A stretch of DNA of 50,574 nt from Planctomycetota bacterium. Lineage in GTDB: Bacteria; Planctomycetota; Planctomycetia; Pirellulales; Lacipirellulaceae. Shown piece after piece: positions 34,302 to 42,500 of the stretch. Made by a program: the position numbers and the translations under genes. The notes below the pieces were generated by a model. That model did no database searches and had not been told where the DNA came from. It worked only from the letters and a program-made list of their open reading frames with translations. The DNA is taken from contig JABDGM010000021.1 in assembly GCA_013286045.1 (NCBI GenBank), forward strand, positions 1-50,574, in the 5' to 3' direction. Every line of letters starts with the position of its first letter. The first letter of the stretch is position 1.

Positions 34302-35612
34302 CTAGCGCAATCGGGTTCCGGCGCGACGTTCGCGCAGGTGGGCCGAGAGGTCAGCGATGCGCGGGTCTTGGTCGCGTATCGAGATTTGCCAGGCCTTTTC
34401 GATGAGACCCCGGTCGTCGGAGGTGGCCATCACGGTGACTGCCAACAGGCGGACATCGGCGTCCTCGTCGTCGGCGAGCAGAAACAGCCAGGGTCTAACT
34501 TCCGCGCCTGGCAACTTGAGGACCGTGTCGACGACGTGCGAGCGGTCGTCGTCGGTCGACAAATACTGCTGGACCAGCGCGGGGGATAGGTGTTTAAACC
34601 CGCGGGCGGCCAACTGAGATTCGACATCGCGATGCTCGTCGCCGCCGGTGGTGCGCCAGCGCTCGAGGAGTTCGCGCGTGCTGTACGTTCCAGAGGGCGA
34701 AAACGACGCGTGGGCATTCGAGGTGACCGCTGATGCTGAGCGCGAGTCTTCTGAGTTTCGCAGAACGGGATGGTTGGGATCGTCGGGTGAACTATTTGCA
34801 GACGCTTGGTCTTCATCGGCATCCGGTAATTGACTGGCATCGCTCTGATCCACGGGTATCGAATCGTGCCGGAGCGGGTTCTCCGGGGTTTGCACACGGG
34901 TCGCTCTGTCGGCGACGTTTTCGCCGAAGCGGGCAGGTGGCAAAGGGGTCACACTGTCGTTCGCCGAACTCGATGGAAAAGACGTGAATGTCTGCTCCAG
35001 TTGGTTGCGGTCTGCAATTCGACCACTGCTTGTATCGGTAAACGCTGCACTGCTTCGATTTTGCGTTTCGGGCGAGTGAGGAGGAGTAGCGGCCGTCGTG
35101 TAGCTCGAGTTGCCAACCAAGGTCATGATTTCGTCGCAATGTAGCGCGAGTAATGCGGTCGTCTTCGGTGGACATTTTTCTGCCACGCGGACCATCTTGT
35201 GCGCGACGCTTGAAAGCCATGGATAACTTGAGGGAGGAAAGGCGCGCCGCTGTTCGGCGATGGCCGCAGATAACTGCGAGACCTGGTCGGCGACTCGTGT
35301 CATACGCTCGTGGTTGTCGACCTGTTGTTGCCAATCGTCTAACAGCTTATTGATGGCAACCTGCGCTGCTTCGACGGTTGCGGAGTGATCACAAGTGGCT
35401 GACTCTACGAGAATTGAAAGCGGCGGATTCGAGATCGCTGCGAGTTGGCTCACTGCTGCCGGCGCTTGCGTTTTTTCGCCGTGCGCGATTTGGTCGCTTA
35501 GCGTGGCGATGAGATCCGCGCGGCGCCAGGCTGCTAGCCCTGCACCGAGGAGAAAGCCGATCCCGATGATGATCGTCAGCGTATAGAGGTGGGCGCGGCG
35601 CTTCGATGCCAT
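34302..35612 (-). CDS. Membrane-anchored hypothetical protein with C-terminal HEAT-like repeats
   Basis: 436 residues from ATG 35612 (MASKRRAHLYT); an in-frame TTG at 35696 would add 28 residues. One transmembrane helix lies at about 9-29 (YTLTIIIGIGFLLGAGLAAW). Residues 30-130 are helical with heptad-like spacing, and residues 170-310 are Ser/Pro/Asp-rich and probably disordered. The last 105 residues resemble HEAT-type helix pairs: LLADDEDADVRLLAVTVMA and LIEKAWQISIRDQDPRIADLS. HEAT repeats bind proteins. I recognise no family for the whole. No strong ribosome-binding site is seen. It is convergent with the PhyH-like gene. Confidence 0.65.
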   Translation of the reverse strand: MASKRRAHLYTLTIIIGIGFLLGAGLAAWRRADLIATLSDQIAHGEKTQAPAAVSQLAAISNPPLSILVESATCDHSATVEAAQVAINKLLDDWQQQVDNHERMTRVADQVSQLSAAIAEQRRAFPPSSYPWLSSVAHKMVRVAEKCPPKTTALLALHCDEIMTLVGNSSYTTAATPPHSPETQNRSSAAFTDTSSGRIADRNQLEQTFTSFPSSSANDSVTPLPPARFGENVADRATRVQTPENPLRHDSIPVDQSDASQLPDADEDQASANSSPDDPNHPVLRNSEDSRSASAVTSNAHASFSPSGTYSTRELLERWRTTGGDEHRDVESQLAARGFKHLSPALVQQYLSTDDDRSHVVDTVLKLPGAEVRPWLFLLADDEDADVRLLAVTVMATSDDRGLIEKAWQISIRDQDPRIADLSAHLRERRAGTRLR

Positions 35613-35932
35613 GGGCGTAAGGAACAACCGGGCGAGTTCGGCACAAACGAGAAGGGCGGGATTGTCGGAGCTTAGGGGGTAGCTGGGCAATATCAAATTG
35701 TGCTCTCAGCGCCAGCAAGTTCGCGAGTCCGAGAGTGAATGACATTAAGAAGCGCTTACGCATGTTCACAAGTAAACCTAGCCGCGCGCTGCCAGCACCT
35801 GTTCGCTGCGTTGATCGTAGTTTTTCCTGTCGCCGCTTGATGTACCCGTCCGAAATATTTATGGGACCGACAAAGTTTAACGGCGCGCTAGCAAGAGGGC
35901 CGTTTCATCGCGTCGGGTTTGGGGGGACTTCT
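35613..35932. other. Divergent intergenic region (320 bases)
   Basis: This lies between the HEAT-like gene (minus) and the next plus-strand gene. In-frame extensions of both genes run into it (to 35696 and 35735), but they use TTG or lack signal peptides, so I leave them out. No repeat or clear promoter is seen. Confidence 0.35.
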
Positions 35933-36859
35933 ATGGTGTCGGTTCAGAAAGTGGTCGGCAGGATTGCGCGGCGAGGTATTTGCCGCGGAATTGTGCCTCT
36001 TAGTGTGGTTGCTATCGTTTGCAGCCTGAGCAACTCCGATGTTTTGCGGGCAACGGCGCAGGACGGGAGCGGTTCGGACGCTACGTCGAACCGCGCAGCG
36101 CATGACGATGCGGTTCGGTCACTGCCCTGGAAGCAGATGTCGCCCGCGAACCGACAAACGGCTCAATCGATTATCAATAATGCCAGCATTTATCGCCGGC
36201 TACCAACGCGGATCATCGACTGCGATCCGGACCTTTTCACATTTTTGCTGCAGCATCCGGAAGTCGTCATCGATGTGTGGCGGGTGATGGGCATCAGCCA
36301 GGTCGCGCTAAGCAAGGCGCCGGATGGCGTCTACCACGGCACCGATGGCGCCGGCACGGTGGGAACTGTGCGGTATCTCTTCAGCAATTGGGGTCCGAAT
36401 GCGCAAAACTTAGCGGTGGTCTACGCAGACGGCGCTTACTCAGGGGCGCCATTTCCAACACCGCTGAAAGCACAATCGGTGATGCTCGTTCGCTCGTCGG
36501 ATGTGCAGGAAACAAACGGGCGGCACTATGTGACGGTGCGAATTGATTCATTTGTGCGCGTGGAGCAGCTCGGCGTCGAACTTGTTGCGAAGACCGTGCA
36601 GCCCTGGATCAACAAGACTGCCGACCAAAATGTGATCGAAACGCTGACGTTTGTGAGCAATTTCTCGCGAACTGCTGAGAAAAATCCGGCGGGTATGCAG
36701 CGGCTGGCATGCCGCCTCAACTCGGTCGACGAACCGACCCGCAATGCGCTCGTTTCGCTATGCTTCCGAACGGCAGAGCGTTACGCCCAGCGCGATACGA
36801 TTTCGCGGACGGGCGCCATATTAGCAAACCGCGGCGAGATGATTGTCGACGGGCGCTAG
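35933..36859 (+). CDS. Secreted hypothetical protein
   Basis: 308 residues from ATG 35933, preceded by GGGGGGA 6 bases upstream. This start gives a proper signal peptide (basic MVSVQKVVGRIARRG, hydrophobic IVPLSVVAIVCSL, end near RATAQD). Starting upstream would bury it behind 66 residues. The mature part begins with a charged segment, then YRRLPTRIIDCDPDLFTFLLQHPEVVIDVWR, given here only in part (IDCDPDLFTFLLQHPEVV). The later half has beta-rich segments (HYVTVRIDSFVRVEQLGVEL) and a helical C-terminus. I think it belongs to a planctomycete-specific family with no known function. It is convergent with the next gene (14-base gap). Confidence 0.72.
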   Translation: MVSVQKVVGRIARRGICRGIVPLSVVAIVCSLSNSDVLRATAQDGSGSDATSNRAAHDDAVRSLPWKQMSPANRQTAQSIINNASIYRRLPTRIIDCDPDLFTFLLQHPEVVIDVWRVMGISQVALSKAPDGVYHGTDGAGTVGTVRYLFSNWGPNAQNLAVVYADGAYSGAPFPTPLKAQSVMLVRSSDVQETNGRHYVTVRIDSFVRVEQLGVELVAKTVQPWINKTADQNVIETLTFVSNFSRTAEKNPAGMQRLACRLNSVDEPTRNALVSLCFRTAERYAQRDTISRTGAILANRGEMIVDGR

Positions 36860-36873
36860 CGCTATCGAGCGGA

Positions 36874-37722
36874 TTAATTCCGAGTTCTTCGCCTTCTACC
36901 GCCTATCGGAATCGTCGCGCCGGCGATAAGCAACAGGCCCGGCAGCGAAGTCTCGGGGACGGATGTCGATGAAATCGGCATGGACGTGGCCCCGCAACTG
37001 CCGGAACTTGAACCGGCGGATAGTGACCTGGTCGACATAAGCATTGCTTTCAGGCCGGAGCTGGTCGTGGTGGTCGAACCAGAGTCTCCGCCTCCGGCCG
37101 CCTGAATGGTCGATAGAAAGGTTTCGAGGTCCGTTTGGAATGTCTGATAGGTGGGGAGATTCGTTTGCAGCGTCGTTTGTTCGGTTGTAAGCGAATCCAC
37201 CTTGGAATTCAGACGATCGGTGATGTGATTGATCATAAGCTCGATGCGCGCGAGCTTCGAAGCGGAGATGCTTGAGTCATCCTGGTAGTTCGTTAGCAGG
37301 TTGTCGTAAAAGGTGATGTCGTCGTTTGCGTTGCTGATTTGAGTCGTGACCCGGTCGATCGCATTTTGCACTCCCGTGACGAAGAAGTCGTAGCGATCGG
37401 ATAGGGATTGTGTCTTATCAACGATACTGTCGTAGGTGTCGGTCGTGAAAAAATCCGTAGTGTTGGCGACGCCATCGTCGTACTTGGTTTTGAGGTTATC
37501 GAAGCGCGTTTGAAAGTGGGTTTGAAGCACGTCGACGTTGTCGGCGAGATTTGATCCAGAATCGCCACCGAAACCTCCGTGATGGCCAAAGCCTAGGCCG
37601 AGGCCAAATTCAACCAAGCCACCAAGTCCAAGATCGCCGAACTCTCCGCGATCGTCGCCGTGTGCCAGCGCCATCGTGCCGAGTATTAGCGTCAGAAAAA
37701 TTGCCGTGAGTTTCGTTTTCAC
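36874..37722 (-). CDS. Secreted helical protein with PEP-CTERM-like tail
   Basis: 282 residues. I choose GTG 37722 because GAGGAG lies 5 bases before it and the product begins with a clean signal (KTKLTAIFLTLILGTMALAHG); a TTG at 37743 would add 7 residues. Residues 28-52 are a Gly/His/Phe-rich stretch (LGLGFGHHGGFGG). Residues 62-195 are predicted helical and coil-forming with many Asp/Thr/Asn. A Ser/Thr/Gly-rich spacer follows. The tail VPETSLPGLLLIAGATIPIGGRRRRTRN, given in parts, has VPE, a hydrophobic stretch and RRRR, so it resembles a PEP-CTERM or related sorting signal with VPET instead of PEP. Function unknown. Confidence 0.65.
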   Translation of the reverse strand: MKTKLTAIFLTLILGTMALAHGDDRGEFGDLGLGGLVEFGLGLGFGHHGGFGGDSGSNLADNVDVLQTHFQTRFDNLKTKYDDGVANTTDFFTTDTYDSIVDKTQSLSDRYDFFVTGVQNAIDRVTTQISNANDDITFYDNLLTNYQDDSSISASKLARIELMINHITDRLNSKVDSLTTEQTTLQTNLPTYQTFQTDLETFLSTIQAAGGGDSGSTTTTSSGLKAMLMSTRSLSAGSSSGSCGATSMPISSTSVPETSLPGLLLIAGATIPIGGRRRRTRN

Positions 37723-38204
37723 TTTCACTCCTCGTTGGTTCAACTGCGGTGGAGTCTGAGGTCGACCCGTCGCGCGCTCAGATCCAAACCGAATTTTGTG
37801 ATACAGATTGGCGATTAATTCTTGGACCGAAAAAACTAGAATTGCGCCACGAATTTGCTATCAGCTTGCCGCGTTTGTAGTGCGACGTGCCAATCTGTCA
37901 CCGGAACTTCAAGGCCCCGCTTGTTCGGATGCCGCGGCGAAAACTGCGGAATGCGGGCGTTCAACGCCAGATCGGAAGATAGGTAAGTTTATGTAAGTCG
38001 TGCGACGACGGTCAGATGGACCCACAGGGCTTAACTTTTCGCAACTCACACCTGTTTAGGCGTGGGAAAAGCCTTCGCATGGCCCTTGCGCACAGAGATT
38101 AGTCGTTCGGCCGCCGAGCAAGACGATGATCTTGCCAGCATATGCAAGTGCCTAGTAAGCTCCGCGATATTGTCGTTGCTGTCCCACAAATAACGGAACC
38201 TACG
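37723..38204. other. Intergenic region (482 bases)
   Basis: No convincing gene is present. A 62-codon plus-strand frame at 37808-37996 lacks a ribosome-binding site and family features. A longish imperfect stem-loop is at 38036-38072. The methyltransferase could start earlier at 38142, which would shorten the gap to 419 bases. Confidence 0.4.
38036..38072. other. Imperfect two-part stem-loop
   Basis: CTTTTC (38036-38041) pairs with GAAAAG (38067-38072), and inside it CACACCT (38048-38054) pairs with AGGCGTG (38059-38065) with one mismatch, around the loop GTTT. It lies 169 bases before the methyltransferase start at 38205. It could be a 5'-leader structure or a small RNA; no terminator T-tract follows. 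Confidence 0.4.
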
Positions 38205-38873
38205 ATGTCAATTTCATTGGTAAGTACGGACAGCCCGAAACGTCGTCGGCTAGCATCGAAAGTTTGGCGCGAGATTAAGCGACCGTTTGTCGCCAAACCG
38301 CGGCTCCCAAAATTGTATTCTTGCCTTCCGAATCTGAGGGGGCGAGCGCCAACCCTCGCGGATTTTAGCCCGATGCATGCGACCGTCGAGGCGGAAGCGG
38401 TTCCGTTGATTCATCAGCTTGTGCGTGAATCGCGCAACTATCCGGGCCCAATCATCGAGATTGGCACGCTGCTAGGAATTACGACGACAACTATGGCCCT
38501 AGCGAAAACGCCTGAGCAAAAAATCATCACCGTGGACTTGTACTGTTGGAATCCATGGGGCTTTACGCCGGAAATTCACGAAGCGCTAACCTCGCAGATT
38601 CTTAACTACGTTGTTCAAACGGGGCACGTCGAGCGTGTGCGGATGGACAAAGACGAGTTTTATCGCACATATCAAGGACCGGCGCCGTCCATGGTCTTTC
38701 TCGATGCGATGCATGACTACGAAAATACGAAACTGGATATTGAGTGGGCTCGCCGAGTTGGTGCCCACATCATCGCCGGTCACGATTACAGCGACGAGTT
38801 TCCCGGTGTGAAACGGATTGTGGACGAATGTGGCGGCCCGCGCCACTTGCGCTGCTCTGTCTGGGCACTCTAG
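38205..38873 (+). CDS. Class I SAM-dependent methyltransferase (Methyltransf_24-like)
   Basis: 222 residues from ATG 38205; ATG 38142 would add 21 residues, and neither has a strong ribosome-binding site, so the start is open. The SAM loop is PIIEIGTLLGITTTTMALA (E-x-G-x-x-x-G type), the acidic end of strand 2 is IITVDLY, and SMVFLDAMHDYENTKLDIEW with VGAHIIAGHDYSDEFPGVKR matches the Methyltransf_24 pattern. The N-terminal 55 residues are basic (SPKRRRLASKVWREIKRPF). Such enzymes often act on sugars or small molecules in surface-glycan loci. The gene is isolated, so no substrate can be proposed. Confidence 0.8.
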   Translation: MSISLVSTDSPKRRRLASKVWREIKRPFVAKPRLPKLYSCLPNLRGRAPTLADFSPMHATVEAEAVPLIHQLVRESRNYPGPIIEIGTLLGITTTTMALAKTPEQKIITVDLYCWNPWGFTPEIHEALTSQILNYVVQTGHVERVRMDKDEFYRTYQGPAPSMVFLDAMHDYENTKLDIEWARRVGAHIIAGHDYSDEFPGVKRIVDECGGPRHLRCSVWAL

Positions 38874-39047
38874 CCCTGCGGCTTGCCGCCCATCTTACGT
38901 GCAGTGCGCTGTCGTACGCGCAGAGGAGTAGCTGCTAGGTTGTTCCGGCGGTTGGCCAGTTCCATGCCGCGGCCACAGACGGTTCTTCACGCACGCGCTT
39001 ACGTCCCAAAGGACGCGAGATAAATTCCAAAACTATTTTGAATGTTG

Positions 39048-39076
39048 TTGACATCTATCATTTAGTCGACTAAATT
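39048..39076 (+). promoter_or_regulatory. Promoter of the BlaI-M56 operon
   Basis: A perfect TTGACA (39048-39053), a 17-base spacer and TAAATT (39071-39076, 4/6 match) precede the BlaI-type gene by 39 bases. It overlaps the palindrome at 39060-39075. Confidence 0.65.
39060..39075. promoter_or_regulatory. Candidate operator: 16-base perfect palindrome
   Basis: ATTTAGTCGACTAAAT covers the promoter spacer and most of the -10 box. Its size, symmetry and position fit a dimeric BlaI/MecI-type repressor blocking RNA polymerase, with autoregulation by the gene just downstream. The half-site differs from the classical staphylococcal TACA/TGTA operator, so binding is inference. Confidence 0.6.
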
Positions 39077-39115
39077 TAGCGCATTAAACAATTCTCGCTT
39101 GCCGGAGGCATCGTT

Positions 39116-39493
39116 ATGAGTGCTCCGAATCTTGGGCGCGTTCAGCTGAAGATTATGCAAATCCTGTGGAGTCGCGGGCGAGCGACGGCGCGCGACATCA
39201 CAGATGCGCTTAACGAATCTGAGCCGATCGCGCACAGCACTGTTCAAACGCTCTTGCGAACGCTGAAAGACAAAGGATCGATTGATCATGAGGTCGACGG
39301 TCGGACGTTCGTATTTATACCGACCGCGAAAGAGGACAAATACAAACGGAATGCCGCGGTCGATCTGCTTCACCGTGTGTTTGGCGGCGATATGCCGAGC
39401 CTCGTGGCGCATCTGCTGAAAAGCGAGAAGCTATCCCAAAAGGAACTTAACGAACTTCGCGAGATGATCGACGAACGCGATAACAAGCGCTAA
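39116..39493 (+). CDS. BlaI/MecI/CopY-family transcriptional repressor
   Basis: A 125-residue protein with the winged-helix of the BlaI/MecI family: LGRVQLKIMQILWSRGRATARDI (in part), ALNESEPIAHSTVQTLLRTLKDKGSI, and the wing HEVDGRTFVFIPT. The C-terminal third (NAAVDLLHRVFGGDMPSLVAHLLKSEKLS) is the helical dimerisation part. These repressors bind palindromes as dimers and are inactivated by cleavage from a BlaR1/MecR1 M56 protease, encoded here 53 bases downstream. GGAGG lies 7 bases before the ATG. The palindrome at 39060-39075 is its probable operator. In planctomycetes such pairs do not imply beta-lactam resistance. Confidence in the family is high. Confidence 0.94.
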   Translation: MSAPNLGRVQLKIMQILWSRGRATARDITDALNESEPIAHSTVQTLLRTLKDKGSIDHEVDGRTFVFIPTAKEDKYKRNAAVDLLHRVFGGDMPSLVAHLLKSEKLSQKELNELREMIDERDNKR

Positions 39494-39546
39494 CTTTTTG
39501 ACCACATCTCTGTCACGGGTACGCGGTTGAAACGCAGGAGTTTCCC

Positions 39547-42500
39547 ATGAACTGGCTGGAGCTGACGACGACGCTTCTGGATGGGGCTCGGTTCGCGACG
39601 GGCACGGCAGCAAATTGGTTGATTCAATCCACACTATTAATCGCGTGTGGATTGGCAGTCGGAAATTTATTTCGCCAGCGCGGTTCGGCAGTGCAGTCGG
39701 CGATTTACCGCACGACGCTGTTGGCGACGCTTCTGTGCCCACTAGCAACGACCGCCCTTTCATTGCTCGGCGTAACTGGGTGGTCGCTTACCATGCCGGC
39801 CGCATATTCGGTGGCGGTGCTACCGACTGAGGTCAAATACAGCCCTCAAGTAGCCTCTCTTCCAAATTCATCGAATTCAGTTCCCGCAAACAGGGCTCCC
39901 GATCCGCAAGCATTAGATTCGGCCTGCTCATTCGTTGCAGCGGGTGATCTTGAGAAATCGAGAGAGGGTGCTCCGGCGACAGTTGCCGCATCTGCACCGC
40001 GGCCTGCATTAAACGCTGCGACATCTAACGCGAAGTCGCCCGGGCCACTTTCGCCGTCGCTCTTCGAACTGCAGGGATTCGCAATCGAGGCATCGCTCGT
40101 CGCGGCACTCTGGACCGTTGTGAGCATCGGATTGTTGTTGCGAATTGGGCTGTCGTGGTTGCAACTCCACCGGCTACGTGGCGGAGCGCAGATCGCCGAT
40201 GCGAAAACGGTCAACACGTGTCATCAGCTTGCTGCCACGTTGGGAGTTTTCCCACCGGACGTAATGCGCACTCCGTATTTGCCGAGCCCCTGCTTGGCGG
40301 GCCTGCGGCGACCAGCAGTGTTGTTGCCCGAGGCGGATTTGAATTTGCCAATTCGCGACGTGCTGGTCCATGAGCTCGCACATTTGTTGCGGCAAGACTG
40401 CTTTTGGAACCTCGTTCGGCAAGCGGCAACGGCGCTTTTGTTCTTTCAGCCGCTCATGTGGAAGCTTTCGCGTCGCCTCGCGACAACGGCAGAGGAAGTC
40501 TGCGACGACTATGTCGTGCAATTCGGCGGCGACCGCCGGGAGTACGCACATCGCTTGGTAGATATCGCAACATTGTCCGTGGTTCCGCTCTCAAGTGCCG
40601 GCGTGGGAATAGTTTCGATTCGATCGATGCTTGGATCACGCGTCGCCCGCATCTTGGATACCTCGCGATCCCTTTCTACGCGGATCGGCAATTTCGCGTT
40701 GGCACTCGTACTTGTCGCTGGACTCGGTGCCACGTTGCTGGTCGGGTTCGTGGGTCTGAATTCGGCTCCGCACGCCGCCGCCGCTACAGAAAACGCAAAG
40801 ACCGAGGACAAACCGGCTAAGACCTCGAGCGGTTCCGGACAGGGCAATTCGGAATCGGAGGCAGCGGATGCGGATGACCTCGTAACCGTTCGCGGTCGCG
40901 TCGTCGATCCGACGGGAAAACCGGTTGCCGGGGCGGACGTTGACGTTTTGCGTTGGTACTGGAATCTCGGCACGCCTGAGCCTCTGGCAGTCACGAAGGC
41001 CGACGAAAACGGCCGATTCTCGGTTGCCTATCGCAAATCACAGTACTTCGAGAGCAGCGGCCGACCCGGCCAGTGGCGGGAAGCCACGATCGCCGCGTTC
41101 GGCGAGGGTTTCGGAGTGGGCTGGGTGACTTATGACAAAATCGCGCCTGGCAAAGAGGCGACGATCAAGCTTGCCGTGGACGACGCTCCGATCGAAGGTC
41201 GCATTCTCGATCTCGAAGGAAAGCCGGTGGCCGGCGCGACCATTAAAGTCGACTACCTTAACACGCCCAAAGGCGGCGACTTGAGCGAATGGCTGAAGGC
41301 CGTGCGCGAAGGGCAATCCATTCCCGCCGCCGCCAGACTGTTCTCCGATTCGGCTCCGTTAGTTTCGGCGGGAAGATGGACGGGGATTAAGACAGACGGC
41401 GATGGCCGTTTTCGACTGACAGGCATCGGTCGCGAGCGTCAGCTTAACATTGTGGTCGAAGGGCCGACGATCGTCACGCAGGAGTTGTCTGTGGTGACGC
41501 GCGACATGCCACCACTATGGCAGTTGACGTTTGATTTCCCAGGAGCCCTGCAGCGGACAAACTTCGGCGCGAAGTTCGACTACACAGCGGCCTTGTCGCG
41601 ACCGATCGAAGGCGTGATCCGCGACGCGAAAACGGGCAAGCCTCTTGCCGGCGCGGAAGTCTGGAGCAGCCGATTTGCTGGCGAAACGCTTCACGGTGTT
41701 ACGACCATTAAAACGAAGTCGGATGCCGACGGACATTACGTTTTAAATGGCATGCCGAAGGGAAAAGGGAACGAAGTCTTTGTCGTACCGACGGACCTGC
41801 CGTACTTCACTGCAGTATTCGAAATTCCAGATCCCGATGGGATCGACCCTGTTCCATTTGATATCCGGCTTCATCGTGGCGTGTGGGTGTCAGGAAAAGT
41901 AATTGATGAACGCACCAAACGCGGCGTGCCGGCAGCGGTGCACTACATCGTTCGGCCGGATAATCCACTCGCAAATTTACCCGAATTCGAATACGGCGCG
42001 CACGAAATGCATGTCCAGGATCGTTTTCGCACGAAACCCGATGGCAGTTATCGTGTGGTGGCATTGCCGGGTCGCGGCATCATAGGTGTGAAGACGGTCG
42101 ATGGCGCGTATCCGAGCGGCCAAGGACTAGCGACGATCACCGGAATCATCAATCGCGACGCGTATAACAAATACGATGGTGTTTTTGCGCCGTCCAAAAA
42201 GGGTTCGACTGCTTACAAGGAAGTTGAGACGAAAGTTGACGACGACTCGACGGCGTGCGACTTCGCATTGTCGCATGGCAAGGAAGTGACGGTGCGTGCC
42301 GTCGATGCAAACGGAGCGCTCGTCGCCGATTGCAGCGTTACTGGCTGTGCGGCGGTGGACCAACTAGCCGAACGAAAATCCAGCGGAGAATTCACCGTTA
42401 CCGCGATGGGAGACGGCGAAGAACGGACATTGTTGATTCATCAGCAAGCACGCCATATCGGAAAGGGACTTCGCATTAAGGCGGCTGATTGCGCAAAGGG

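Noticed and set aside
37808-37996. 62-codon plus-strand frame in the 37.7-38.2 kb gap
   Set aside because: No ribosome-binding site, no domain or signal, and the length is expected by chance.
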